Numbered from the stretch's first letter, positions 18,330 through 26,819 are shown. The stretch is DNA of 64,000 bases from Porifericola rhodea (GCF_030506305.1 NZ_CP119421.1:4976501-5040500), one strand, 5' to 3'. Numbers and translations: made by a program. The notes: a model not told the origin generated them from the letters alone.

Positions 18330-18884
18330 ATGAAACGTAGTATTTCCTTTCTTTCATTAATAGTATTGTTTTTTATGAGTTGCGAAGGCCCTACTGGTCC
18401 CGAAGGCCCTCCCGGCCCCCAAGGTCAGGATGGTATTGATGGCTTTAATATAGTAGGGTCTGTTTTGGAAATTGAGACAGACTTTAACCCCTCTAATGAT
18501 TATCTGGTAAGGTTTGAGTTTCCTCCTGATGAGGTTGAAGTACTAGAGTCTGATATTGTCTTAGTGTACCTCCTTTGGGATGTTACAGAGGATAGTAATG
18601 GAGACCCCTTACCAATATGGAGACTATTACCTCAAAATGTCTTTTTTGATAATGGAACAGTGCTTCAATATAACTATGATAACACTTTTCTGGATGTACA
18701 GATATTTTTGGAAGGAAGTGTAGACTTAAGTACACTTGGCAATGAATGGACGCAGGATCAGATCTTTAGAATAGTGGTAGTACCTGCTGATTTTGTTAAT
18801 AATGCCAGAATAGATATAGACTATAGTGACTACTATGAAGTTGTCCGCACCTTTAAATTAGAAGATAGCCATCTCAAGAAATAA
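18330..18884 (+). CDS. Lipoprotein with short collagen-like repeat
   Basis: 184 aa. Signal peptide with Cys at about residue 18 (FFMSC), directly followed by six Gly-X-Y triplets (GPTGPEGPPGPQGQDGIDG). The rest is a beta-rich domain of unknown function. Lipoproteins of this build (lipobox, G-X-Y run, globular domain) are common in Bacteroidota outer membranes, with no defined role. Followed by a strong terminator. Confidence 0.8.
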   Translation: MKRSISFLSLIVLFFMSCEGPTGPEGPPGPQGQDGIDGFNIVGSVLEIETDFNPSNDYLVRFEFPPDEVEVLESDIVLVYLLWDVTEDSNGDPLPIWRLLPQNVFFDNGTVLQYNYDNTFLDVQIFLEGSVDLSTLGNEWTQDQIFRIVVVPADFVNNARIDIDYSDYYEVVRTFKLEDSHLKK

Positions 18885-18891
18885 ACTAATG

Positions 18892-18922
18892 CTCCCCTGC
18901 CCTAATCTCAGGGGAGTAAATT
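18892..18922. terminator. Terminator between convergent genes
   Basis: Stem CTCCCCTG (18892-18899) / CAGGGGAG (18909-18916), then TAAATTTTTT. It serves the lipoprotein gene on the plus strand. Confidence 0.85.
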
Positions 18923-18942
18923 TTTTGAGCTGTTACTGAAAA

Positions 18943-19698
18943 CTACGCTAGTAGTTTAACGATATCTTCTTCTCTACTTAAGGCATATTCATAACCTAAG
19001 TTGAATATTTCCTTAGACTTCCTGATATCCATCACTTTAATCTTTTTTAAGCCAGGGGGCTCCAGATATAAGTCGCAATCTCCAATATTGTGGTAGCTAT
19101 TAGCATTGATAGCCAGCAGAAACGTGCGCTCAAACATAGTTTTTACGTTGCTCACTTTAAATGACTCGTCTACCGGATTAGAGTGCATGCCAATGATAGT
19201 TACATTCTTTGCAAGTAAGGGTTGAGTAGGAAAATTATTAAGTACCCCCCCATCAATAAACAAGTCTCCATCCACCTTTACAGGGTCAAACATCACGGGT
19301 ATACAGGAAGATGCCATTAAAGGCGCTAAAAGTGGCCCATCATTAAAGTATACACTTTTGCCTTTGCAAAGGTCGGTAGCACAAACGTAAAGAGGGATAC
19401 TTAACTTACTGAAATGGGTGGGCAGGTATTTACTAAAAACCTCAGCCAGGGCATCCATTCTTAGCAATCCGGTTTTGCTGATTGCCGGTTTAAAAAATTT
19501 AAGAAGACTAAGTTCAGAAACGATTTCCAGAATCTCTTCAGGGCTATAATTGTTACCTAAGAGCGCACCGGCAATTGCTCCTGAGCTACTTCCGGAAACT
19601 ATATCTATATGAATTCCGAACTCATGCAAGGCCTTAATCATGCCCAGATGTGCTACACCTCGGGCTCCTCCTCCGGATAACACTAAGCCAAACTTCAT
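18943..19698 (-). CDS. Patatin-like phospholipase
   Basis: 251 aa. Oxyanion motif SGGGARG (about residues 9-15), nucleophile elbow GSSSG (about 36-40, Ser as nucleophile) and the Asp of the catalytic dyad in DGGVLNNFP. Hydrolyses acyl esters of membrane lipids. No signal peptide or outer-membrane domain, so probably cytosolic. Lies 23 bp downstream of accA on the same strand, which suggests co-transcription with fatty-acid metabolism. Confidence 0.9.
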   Translation of the reverse strand: MKFGLVLSGGGARGVAHLGMIKALHEFGIHIDIVSGSSSGAIAGALLGNNYSPEEILEIVSELSLLKFFKPAISKTGLLRMDALAEVFSKYLPTHFSKLSIPLYVCATDLCKGKSVYFNDGPLLAPLMASSCIPVMFDPVKVDGDLFIDGGVLNNFPTQPLLAKNVTIIGMHSNPVDESFKVSNVKTMFERTFLLAINANSYHNIGDCDLYLEPPGLKKIKVMDIRKSKEIFNLGYEYALSREEDIVKLLA

Positions 19699-19721
19699 CT
19701 TACAAAAGCCAGGGGCAGTGG

Positions 19722-20690
19722 TTATTTAACCACGCCCATAGCTGTAAATTTGTTGATTCTTTGTTCTATTCTTTTGTCAGTAGTAAGCTTATTGAGCTCT
19801 TTCAAACTGGCCTGAATATATTTTTTTATGGTAGCGCTCTGTACTTTCAGGTCGGTATGCGCACCTCCAAGTGGTTCCTCAATAATACCATCTACCAGCT
19901 TGAAGTGCTTCATATCTTCGGCAGTCAGTTTCATAGCTTCGGCAGCCTGCTCTTTGTACTCCCAGCTCCTCCAAAGGATAGTAGAGCAGTTTTCTGGTGA
20001 GATTACTGAATACCAGGTATTCTCAAGCATAAATACTTTATCTCCGATAGCAATACCCAAAGCACCACCAGAAGCACCTTCGCCAATTACGATACAGATT
20101 ACAGGCACCTTAAGCATAAACATCTCTTTCAGGTTGCGAGCAATCGCTTCGCCCTGGCCTCTTTCTTCAGCTTCTAGCCCTGGGTATGCACCTGGAGTGT
20201 CTATGAGGGTCACAATCGGTTTATTGAACTTCTCAGCGATCTTCATCAGGCGTAAAGCTTTACGATAGCCTTCCGGATTAGGCATACCAAAGTTACGCTC
20301 CTGGCGCTGCTTGGTATTTCTACCTTTCTGGTGGCCGATGAACATGACTGTCTGGCCATCCATATTACCCAATCCACCCACCAGGGCTTTATCATCTTTT
20401 ACTGAGCGGTCGCCATGCAGCTCTACGAAATCTGAGCACAGCTCATAAATATAGTCCAGTGTATAAGGACGGTCACTGTGTCTAGAGATTTGTACTCTTT
20501 GCCAGCGGGTGAGGTTCTGGAATGTTTCCTTCTTCAAGGTGATAATTTTTTCTTCCAGAGATTTGATAGCTTCCGAGACGTCTACATCACTCTCATCTGC
20601 CATCTGCCTCATGTCGGCTAATTTATTCTCTAGTTCCACAATGGGCTTTTCAAATTCTAACAGCATAGGTATCCATTGATTATTGAGCAA
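19722..20690 (-). CDS. accA: Acetyl-CoA carboxylase carboxyltransferase subunit alpha
   Basis: 322 aa, normal length. Starts with the typical helical segment ([19 protein letters not shown], from about residue 9). The carboxyltransferase core shows [20 protein letters not shown] (about 158-177) and [17 protein letters not shown] (about 202-218). With AccD it transfers CO2 from carboxybiotin to acetyl-CoA. The upstream Met-Leu-Asn codons before MLLEF make the exact start uncertain by a few residues. Confidence 0.96.
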   Translation of the reverse strand: MLNNQWIPMLLEFEKPIVELENKLADMRQMADESDVDVSEAIKSLEEKIITLKKETFQNLTRWQRVQISRHSDRPYTLDYIYELCSDFVELHGDRSVKDDKALVGGLGNMDGQTVMFIGHQKGRNTKQRQERNFGMPNPEGYRKALRLMKIAEKFNKPIVTLIDTPGAYPGLEAEERGQGEAIARNLKEMFMLKVPVICIVIGEGASGGALGIAIGDKVFMLENTWYSVISPENCSTILWRSWEYKEQAAEAMKLTAEDMKHFKLVDGIIEEPLGGAHTDLKVQSATIKKYIQASLKELNKLTTDKRIEQRINKFTAMGVVK

Positions 20691-20786
20691 AACTAATTCT
20701 TATTAGAGTATTTACCAAAAGTAAAACTGTGCACTTGGCGAGAAGGGGTAAACAGAAAAAAAATTGAAAAATTTTTCAGCAGGCCA

Positions 20787-20816
20787 TTGTATTTAAAAAG
20801 TTCGCTCTTATCTTTG
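20787..20816 (+). promoter_or_regulatory. Promoter of tRNA-Asp
   Basis: TTG (20787-20789) and TATCTTTG (20809-20816) separated by 19 bp, the Bacteroidota -33/-7 spacing, 50 bp before tRNA-Asp. Confidence 0.65.
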
Positions 20817-20865
20817 CATCACCAAAACGGGAAAGAGATACGCTCTGAACCGATAAAAACTTAAA

Positions 20866-20939
20866 GGTCTGGTAGTTCAGCTGGTTAGAATGCCTGCCTG
20901 TCACGCAGGAGGTCGCGGGTTCGAGTCCCGTCCAGACCG
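20866..20939 (+). tRNA. tRNA-Asp (GTC)
   Basis: 74 nt. Acceptor GGTCTGG / CCAGACC, D-loop with AGCTGGTTAGA, anticodon loop CTGTCAC (GTC), T-arm CGGGTTCGAGTCCCG, discriminator G. No encoded CCA. It borders the integrase and is the likely attachment site of the element to the right. Confidence 0.97.
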
Positions 20940-20962
20940 CTTTAAAAGATTTTTAGTCTTAT

Positions 20963-20997
20963 AAAAGCCTTAGATTTATATCTCAGGCTTTTTTTTT
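20963..20997 (+). terminator. Terminator after tRNA-Asp
   Basis: Stem AAAAGCCT (20963-20970) / AGGCTTTT (20985-20992) with more T following, 24 bp after the tRNA. Confidence 0.75.
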
Positions 20998-21025
20998 GCT
21001 CTTTGCTTTTCTGATAACACCTCTT

Positions 21026-21079
21026 GGTAAACTCAAAACTGTTTACCATTTCGTTCACCAAAACTAATTACTGTTTACC
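21026..21079 (+). repeat. GGTAAAC/GTTTACC repeats next to integrase
   Basis: Inverted pair GGTAAAC (21026-21032) and GTTTACC (21041-21047), plus another GTTTACC at 21073-21079. They lie between the tRNA-Asp attachment site and the integrase start, the expected place for arm-type integrase sites or an operator. Confidence 0.45.
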
Positions 21080-21170
21080 GGTATTTCTACCTAATTATAC
21101 TTTCTAGGTTGACACGCACTTCTTATATGTTACCTTGATTTAGTTTCTCCTTGATGAAAGACATTATTCT

Positions 21171-22364
21171 ATGAAAGTCTCGTTTTGGCTTGCAGGAAGT
21201 AAGCTGAATCGGGCGGGTTTAGCTCCGATATTCGCTAAGATCACTGTCAAGGGAAAAAAGCCTGTCAATATCTCTACTGGTCTTACCATTGAACCTGACC
21301 GCTGGCAACCTGGCGGTTTTGGCTACATTAAAGGTCCCAGCGGAAATAAAAAAAGGCATTATGCTCCCGACAAACTCTCTAAGGCGTACAATGAAAAATT
21401 GTTGAATGTAAGAGCCCAACTTCAAGGCATTTATAATGACTTAGAGCGGCAAGGAAAAGCCATTTCTGCCAAACTTATCAAAGATCTTTATACTGGTGCA
21501 CACCTAAGTACCATAACACTTAAGTCTGCCATGCTGCGATTTATTGAGGATAAGAAAAAGGAAGGCAAGAAAAACACTTATATCAAGACTCTTCTGGTAC
21601 GATATAAAGCAGCCATAAAATATCTCAATAAGAGTAAGAAAATGGATCTACAACTTTGCGAAGTCTCTGTAGCTTTTCTCTCAAGAGTGGAAGATTATTT
21701 CAAACTTGAGAAACGATTTGATCAAAGTACCATCAACAAAATCCTGAACCTGATCAAATCCACTACTGATTATGGAGTGCGTCAGGAATGGATTGATCAT
21801 AATCCTTTATCATCTCATAAAAACAGCAAGCTAATCAGAAAACCAAAGGTTTACCTTTCTCCTTATGAAGTTGATCTCATAAACAATCATAATTTTGCGA
21901 GTCAGCGGCTTCAAAGGATCGCTCATCTATTCCTTTTCCAATGCTATACTGGTCTTGCTTTCGTAGATCTATTACGTTTTGAAAAATCCTGGCTCCGTAA
22001 TGGAATAGACGGTAGATATTGGATCTTTACTGACCGTCAAAAAGTACAAGCCAGCACATGTAGAATTCCACTATTCAAAACTGCTGCAGAGGTATTGGAA
22101 AAGTTGGAATGGAGAATTGATCCCATAAGCAATGGTAATTACAATGCATACTTGAAAGAAATTGCTGTGATTTGTGGAATTGAGAAGAATTTAACTTCTC
22201 ACGTAGCAAGAAAAACTTTTGGCAATCTGCTGCTTGACCAAAATGTTTCTCTGGAAGTAGTTAGCAGTTTATACGGTCATAGTAGCACCAAAACCACGTT
22301 AACCTATTACGTAGATATATCAGAGAAAAGAATTGCCAGTGAGACCACAAATATCAATCTTTAA
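21171..22364 (+). CDS. Tyrosine recombinase (Bacteroidetes-type integrase)
   Basis: 397 aa. The N-terminal arm-binding domain (about 1-100) and SAM-like core-binding domain (about 105-205) precede the catalytic domain: CYTGLAFVDLLRF, then HVARKTFG (H-x-x-R, about 344-351) and GHSSTKTTLTYY with the nucleophilic Tyr (about 378). The usual first catalytic Arg in TGLR is Ala here, as in many Bacteroidota integrases. Its place beside tRNA-Asp suggests that it integrates the element at that gene. A strong terminator follows. Confidence 0.93.
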   Translation: MKVSFWLAGSKLNRAGLAPIFAKITVKGKKPVNISTGLTIEPDRWQPGGFGYIKGPSGNKKRHYAPDKLSKAYNEKLLNVRAQLQGIYNDLERQGKAISAKLIKDLYTGAHLSTITLKSAMLRFIEDKKKEGKKNTYIKTLLVRYKAAIKYLNKSKKMDLQLCEVSVAFLSRVEDYFKLEKRFDQSTINKILNLIKSTTDYGVRQEWIDHNPLSSHKNSKLIRKPKVYLSPYEVDLINNHNFASQRLQRIAHLFLFQCYTGLAFVDLLRFEKSWLRNGIDGRYWIFTDRQKVQASTCRIPLFKTAAEVLEKLEWRIDPISNGNYNAYLKEIAVICGIEKNLTSHVARKTFGNLLLDQNVSLEVVSSLYGHSSTKTTLTYYVDISEKRIASETTNINL

Positions 22365-22372
22365 TCAATTCT

Positions 22373-22404
22373 AAAAAAAGGTAAATTATTATTTACCTTT
22401 TTTT
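22373..22404 (+). terminator. Terminator after integrase
   Basis: Perfect 14-bp hairpin, AAAAAAAGGTAAAT (22373-22386) / ATTTACCTTTTTTT (22391-22404), 4-nt loop, 8 bp after the integrase stop. Confidence 0.85.
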
Positions 22405-22419
22405 GTTAAGTTTACGTGA

Positions 22420-22633
22420 ATGAAGTGTTCAGAATTATTTAGGATTCTCAAGAAGGATGGCCCCCATGGAATGGCTGGTATCCTATTTCCCAGAAAGGCT
22501 CTCATGTAAAAATGAAGCACCCTACTAAAGAGGGAATTATCATTTTTCCTAATCATGGAAGCCAGGAAATGGGTAAAGGACTAGCGGACGTCGCACAGAA
22601 AAGAAAATCTTAAAAGATGCCGGATTAAAATGA
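22420..22633 (+). pseudogene. hicA: Broken HicA-like toxin gene
   Basis: The reading starts MKCSELFRILKKDG, continues in another frame as WYPISQKGSHVKMKHPTKE...IIFPNHG...EMGKGLADVA, and in a third frame as ILKDAGLK, ending at the hicB start. This is the HicA mRNA-interferase pattern, including the catalytic His in GSH. The first break fits a 14-nt insertion between two ATGGC copies (about 22453-22472). The second is a one-base change in the A-run near 22601-22608. Toxin function should be lost. Confidence 0.75.
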
Positions 22634-23025
22634 AAAAGCTAAGAAAAAAAATACCGATAGTAGTAGAAAAAACCAATACGGGATTTTCTGCATATGCTAA
22701 GGACTATCCTATTTATACTACGGGAAAGTCAGTGGCTGATTTGTTAGGTAACACTGTTGAAGCGGTAAACTTTTACTTTGAGGAAGAAGGGTATGTTGCT
22801 GATGCTTCAAACATACAGTTTGAAATCGACTGGCAGCACTTTTTTCAGGAGTATAAAATCATCAATGCTAATCTGCTTGCCCAACGCATTGGCGTAAATG
22901 CCTCATTACTTTCTCAGTATGCTAAAGGCAAAAAAACGCCTTCTCCAAAGCAACAAAGAAAAATTTTAGATGGCATCCACCAAATCGGGCAGGAATTAGC
23001 TGAGATGAATCTCATACTAAGATGA
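22630..23025 (+). CDS. hicB: HicB-like antitoxin
   Basis: 131 aa. A degraded-RNase-H-like HicB domain (TGFSAYAKDYPIYTTGKSVADLL, spans about 17-40) is followed by a helix-turn-helix (ANLLAQRIGVNASLLSQYAKG, about 80-100) that would repress the operon. The ATG overlaps the old hicA stop (ATGA). The antitoxin is intact while its toxin is broken, so it may persist as an orphan repressor. Confidence 0.8.
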   Translation: MKKLRKKIPIVVEKTNTGFSAYAKDYPIYTTGKSVADLLGNTVEAVNFYFEEEGYVADASNIQFEIDWQHFFQEYKIINANLLAQRIGVNASLLSQYAKGKKTPSPKQQRKILDGIHQIGQELAEMNLILR

Positions 23026-23098
23026 AAATTGAAGTAGAAGAGATGCCGTCCCTGCTTCCTCAAGAAGGTGTGTTTATTTTTAAATGTTGTGCTTTATT

Positions 23099-23698
23099 AT
23101 GATAAAACAGAAAGATATATACGTCATTACTTTCATATTCTTGCTTTGTACGAGTTGCAACAAGAAGTATGAATCACTTGAGGAACAAGTAATTAATGAT
23201 GCACTGAATGCTTTTTTGTTAAAATATCAGATAGACTTTACAAATGTTCCTCCGCCTGAATCTATTAATGTTCTTAAAAGCAAAGTAGCTAAAGATACTG
23301 CCAATTTAGGAGTTTATGTTTCTGATGCACTTCTTCCCATCGCACAATTTAAGGAGGATAATAAGTGGATGTTTTCAGAGGAATTATCTAATAATCCTAA
23401 GTTCAAGGAGATAGTAAATTCTAGAAAATTTGAGGAGTTGTCTTATAGAGAATTTAATAAAGAAAGATTGAATATCATAGATCCATATGTACAACTTCCC
23501 GAATCAAATAATAGGATTAGATCTGATAAACAATACTCGATATTTTCTTTTTCAAGAGTTTGTTTTGATGAAGGAATGGAAAATGCTGTACTGGTAATTC
23601 ATTATGAAAGAGGATTTGAAACAGGTAGTATGAGTGGATATTATGGGGCATTACTTATTGAAAAAAGAGGAGAAAATTGGGAAATTGTAGAGAGATAA
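23099..23698 (+). CDS. Hypothetical lipoprotein
   Basis: 199 aa from the chosen ATG (an in-frame ATG 15 bp upstream is less likely because the signal peptide begins here). Hydrophobic segment and lipobox LCTSC (Cys about residue 20). The mature domain is not recognised. AT-rich compared with the core genome. An attC-like hairpin starts 5 bp after its stop, as in integron cassettes. Confidence 0.65.
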   Translation: MIKQKDIYVITFIFLLCTSCNKKYESLEEQVINDALNAFLLKYQIDFTNVPPPESINVLKSKVAKDTANLGVYVSDALLPIAQFKEDNKWMFSEELSNNPKFKEIVNSRKFEELSYREFNKERLNIIDPYVQLPESNNRIRSDKQYSIFSFSRVCFDEGMENAVLVIHYERGFETGSMSGYYGALLIEKRGENWEIVER

Positions 23699-23703
23699 AC
23701 AAA

Positions 23704-23770
23704 GCATAACAAAGGCATAGCCACTATACTACGGCCGATGGCCTTGCCAGCGGCTATACTTGGCGTTACC
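23704..23770 (+). repeat. attC-like cassette recombination site A
   Basis: Starts GCATAAC and ends GCGTTACC. Inner arms ATAGCC (23717-23722) and GGCTAT pair, with GGCC palindromes in the loop. It lies between the stop of the lipoprotein gene and the ATG of the HEPN gene, the normal place of attC in a cassette array. No integron integrase is in the window. Confidence 0.5.
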
Positions 23771-24198
23771 ACCAATAAATGAAAACCATCGCACTAAGAA
23801 TATTTCACAAAAAATTATCTCAGTTAAACAATAGTTTTACTCATTACTCATTTGTGTGGAATCAGTTCAGTCTTGACTATTCAGAAATCTTGGAAAAAAG
23901 CCCCGATACTTTAACAAAGGACTATTTTGAGAACAACTCTTTCAAAAGAAAGCACAATATCAAATTTAATGAATTAGAAAAGGAGCATTCAAAAACAAAT
24001 GAATTTTTAATTCAAGGTATATTTCTCTTGATTTATACTCACTTTGAAAGCTACCTTAAAGACATTTTAATATTTGCTCAACAGGTTAATAATAAGATTG
24101 AACCACTAGAGTCAAAAATCAAAGATTTTGAAAATGACTCTATGCTTATTGATAAAGTCTTTGTAGCCTTCCCATTTTTAGGACTGATATCAAATAGA

Positions 24199-25068
24199 CT
24201 AATTCTCCAAATATATACAAAATTCATTCTGGTAGTTTTCATTCTTTGTTTGCTCTTTGAGATACTGAACAGGAGAAAGTTTGCTCAGGGAATCATGGCC
24301 TCTTATGAGGTTATAATCCTCAGCAAACTCTATGGTTTTCTCTCTGACAGTTTTTAGTGAATCAAAAAGGTAAGCATCCAGAATATCTCTTCTGTAGGTT
24401 CCATTAAACCTTTCAATGTAGCTATTCTGCATAGGCCTGCCTGGCTGGATGTAGCTCAATTCTATTTGCTGTTCTTGGCACCAATTCTTCAGTGCATTGG
24501 AAATAAACTCAGGGCCATTATCTGTTCGTATTCTTTGTGGTTTGCCTTTCCAGAAAATAGTCCTTTCAAGCACGCTGATAACCCTTTCAGCTGGTAGTGA
24601 GGTATCTACCTCAATAGCTAGTATCTCACGGTTAAAATCATCAATAAGATTAAAGGCTCTAAACTTTCTACCGCTTATCAAACTATCAGAGACAAAATCT
24701 GCAGACCATGTTTGATTGGGTTCTGTAGGGACTTCTAAAGGTTGTTTAACTCTAGCAGGTAGCCTCCTTTTTCGCTTTCTCTTCAAGTTCATTCCAATGG
24801 ATTTATAGACTCGATACACACGTTTGTGGTTCCAGGGGTAACCTTGTTTCCTAAGTCTGTCAAACAGTTGCCAAAACCCTTCAGTAGGGTGCATGTCAGC
24901 TAATTGATTGAGTATATCAATTACCTCTTGATCGTCTTTTCGGCTTTGATAATAATATACTGATTTGGATAGGCCCAGAATCTTGCAAGCCCTGCCAACA
25001 CCAACAGTAAAACGTTTTCTGATGATGTCAGCCTTCTCCCTTTTAATGCAGGGCTTTAGATCTTTCCC
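24199..25068 (-). CDS. IS3 transposase OrfB, read by -1 frameshift
   Basis: The frame enters at the GGGAAAG slip site inside orfA. Catalytic DDE residues are in WSADFVSD, RTDNGPEF and NSYIERFNG. The frame is intact to its stop at 24199, so the element looks potentially active. No independent ATG is needed: the fusion OrfAB is the usual transposase. Confidence 0.88.
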   Translation of the reverse strand, partial: GKDLKPCIKREKADIIRKRFTVGVGRACKILGLSKSVYYYQSRKDDQEVIDILNQLADMHPTEGFWQLFDRLRKQGYPWNHKRVYRVYKSIGMNLKRKRKRRLPARVKQPLEVPTEPNQTWSADFVSDSLISGRKFRAFNLIDDFNREILAIEVDTSLPAERVISVLERTIFWKGKPQRIRTDNGPEFISNALKNWCQEQQIELSYIQPGRPMQNSYIERFNGTYRRDILDAYLFDSLKTVREKTIEFAEDYNLIRGHDSLSKLSPVQYLKEQTKNENYQNEFCIYLEN

Positions 25069-25322
25069 GACAGTACGTCTTTGAGTATTTGATGATCCAG
25101 ACTTAAATCAGCAAACATCTGCTTTAGCCGTCTGTTTTCCTCTTCCAGCTCCTTCAGCTTTTTCAGTTCATTGGCTTCCATTCCTCCATACTTTTTCTTC
25201 CAGTTGTAGAGGGTGGATTTATGGATACCATATTCACGGCAGATGCTCTCTAGATCTCTGCCTGATTCATGTTCTTTCAGCGCTTTGACTATCTGCGCTT
25301 CTGATATTCTTCGTTTTTTCAT
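25056..25322 (-). CDS. IS3 transposase OrfA
   Basis: 88 aa. Helix-turn-helix (ISEAQIVKALKEHESGR ... YGIHKSTLYNWKKKYGG) followed by a leucine-zipper helix (LKKLKELEEENRRLKQM), the DNA-binding half of the OrfAB transposase. Near its end the sequence GGGAAAG (25062-25068) allows a -1 shift into orfB. Confidence 0.9.
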   Translation of the reverse strand: MKKRRISEAQIVKALKEHESGRDLESICREYGIHKSTLYNWKKKYGGMEANELKKLKELEEENRRLKQMFADLSLDHQILKDVLSGKI

Positions 25323-25869
25323 CTTGACTGTTTAAATGTACAATTTTTGTCCTTTTTCAAACAGTCCTGTTTTTAGGGAAGCTTACATCTTTAATAGAGT
25401 TGATGTAAAAAAAGATCAACTACCACCCGAACTAATAGCTACTCTTGATTACATAAGACTTAAAAGAAACAGATTGATTCACAAGAATGTTAAAAATATT
25501 AGCAATTCCTTAAGCAACCTTATTAAATCTGAGGGGAAAACACTGAATAAATATTGGAACTCAAAATTACCAAGCGATTTGCAAGGCATTGATTTCAACA
25601 ACAAGGACAATGCAAATGAACTCACTTTCAGTATAGTGATAGACATTATAAATGTTTTTAGAGGGATATCAAACGAAATTGACAAAGTAATTATAGAAAA
25701 GTTAACAGAGAATTTAATAATTGAAAAAGTGATTATTCCCAAATTTAAATACGACCTACGAAAAAAAATAAATGGAATTGGAAGAGAAAGAGTGATTTCA
25801 AAATTTGTTAAATATTGTCAATCTGAATATTCATTAGTGGTAAAGGATGAACAAATTGAATTACTAAAA

Positions 25870-25963
25870 TGCAGCATAGTTTAATGGTAAAACACCCCCT
25901 CGGAGAACAAAATATTCGTTTCTTGTCCAAGGGGCGACTGAGGTTCGATTCCTCATGCTGCAC
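25870..25963 (+). tRNA. tRNA-Gly(TCC)-like gene with 25-nt anticodon-loop insert
   Basis: Acceptor TGCAGCA / TGCTGCA (7 of 7), D-arm GTTT-AATGGTA-AAAC, T-arm TGAGG-TTCGATT-CCTCA (5 of 5), discriminator C. The anticodon stem is CCCC / GGGG. Its loop would be CT-TCC-AA, a normal Gly loop, were it not for 25 extra nt at 25901-25925. The insert can itself pair (GGA with TCC, CAA with TTG). The 5' end overlaps the end of the HEPN reading frame. It may be a degenerate tRNA, a decoy or an unspliceable pseudo-tRNA. Confidence 0.6.
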
Positions 25964-25979
25964 TTAATATATATTAATT

Positions 25980-26819
25980 ATGATAATAAGAACTCCAAAT
26001 GATGATTGTCTTTTATGCCAGAAAAATAAAGCCACAAAGAAAAATTCTCACATTGCTTCTAAATTCTTAGGAAAATCAATATTAGGAAAGACTGGTCCTA
26101 GAAAAGGTTATATATTAGACTCTTCAAAACCTCATGTTAAACCAAGAGTATTTCAAGATAGCCCTAAAGAGAGCTATATTCTTTGCCCTGATTGTGAAAA
26201 GTATCTTGAATGTTTGGAAACTTATGTTGCTGAGAATTTTACAAAAAGATTGTTGAATGAAAGATTTAATAAGAATTTTGAATACAAAATGAATGAGGGA
26301 GGTGTTGAATACGCAATTTGCAAAAATCTGAACAACAAACTTTTTAGGCTTTTTATTATTTCACTTTTTTGGCGGGGTAGTATATCAAATGAAGAGCCTT
26401 TTACATCTTTCAATATTAGTGAGCAAGATAAATTGAGAGTCGTTTTACAAGAATCTAATTCTACTGATATTCAAGCTATAAAATTAAAAAAACCTCATGC
26501 TAATTTGCATGAATTTCAAATAGTTGTCATGAGGTCAAAAAACAGTCATGATCCTACAGGAAATTTTTTCTATGCAAATGGGGAAAATGATAATTTATAT
26601 CAACTTATATTGAACGAATATAAATTCTTCATTTCATTGGAATCGAATTCTGCACTTCAAAAATTCCAATTCTTAAACAATGTAGGGAATACGAATTTCA
26701 TAATTGGACTTCTTCCTGATCAAACTTGGCGTAAGTTACGAAAGGGACTGATTGACTTAGCAACAAAAAAATCATTGGATAACGCAAAAAAGATGGGTGT
26801 AAAGCCTTGGAATTTATAA
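25980..26819 (+). CDS. HNH/treble-clef-like protein beside tRNA-like gene
   Basis: 279 aa. The N-terminus has CLLC (residues 10-13), SH (His24) and CPDC (69-72) with Cys78, a zinc-ribbon or HNH-like arrangement. No DH or N of a canonical HNH site is clear, so nuclease activity is unsure. The rest is not recognised. It starts 17 bp after the tRNA-like gene, is very AT-rich like the HEPN gene, and probably belongs to the same transferred unit. Confidence 0.6.
   Translation: MIIRTPNDDCLLCQKNKATKKNSHIASKFLGKSILGKTGPRKGYILDSSKPHVKPRVFQDSPKESYILCPDCEKYLECLETYVAENFTKRLLNERFNKNFEYKMNEGGVEYAICKNLNNKLFRLFIISLFWRGSISNEEPFTSFNISEQDKLRVVLQESNSTDIQAIKLKKPHANLHEFQIVVMRSKNSHDPTGNFFYANGENDNLYQLILNEYKFFISLESNSALQKFQFLNNVGNTNFIIGLLPDQTWRKLRKGLIDLATKKSLDNAKKMGVKPWNL

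Larger units (their letters stand above)
24180..25369 (-). mobile_element. IS3-family element, IS407-like group
   Basis: 1190 bp with termini AGGACTG (left) and, on the other strand, CAGGACTG (right), partly matching further in. Flanked by TTTT on both sides (4-bp target duplication, usual for the IS407 group). Carries orfA and orfB on the minus strand. The exact ends are set by the restored reading frame of the interrupted gene, but the T-runs allow a one-base shift. Confidence 0.85.
23779..25884 (+). pseudogene. HEPN-domain gene split by an IS3 element
   Basis: The 5' part is 23779-24179 and the 3' part 25374-25884. Removing the IS plus one TTTT duplication gives exactly 912 bp, an open frame of 303 aa. 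The restored protein has a helical segment TYFESYLKDIL-like (THFESYLKDILIFA, about residue 84) and YIRLKRNRLIHKN with RX4H (about Arg165-His170), the HEPN RNase signature. The last codons run into the acceptor and D-arm of a tRNA-like gene: the TAA stop is at 25882-25884. Inactive as it stands unless the IS excises. Confidence 0.75.

Noticed and set aside
23704-23770. Site A as an ordinary terminator
   Set aside because: No T-run follows and the TAAC/GTTA ends match attC layout better, though a terminator role is not excluded.
25939-25963. T-arm of tRNA-like gene as the right attachment site of the tRNA-Asp integrase
   Set aside because: Only the general GGTTCGA-TCC core is shared with tRNA-Asp; acceptor sequences differ completely.
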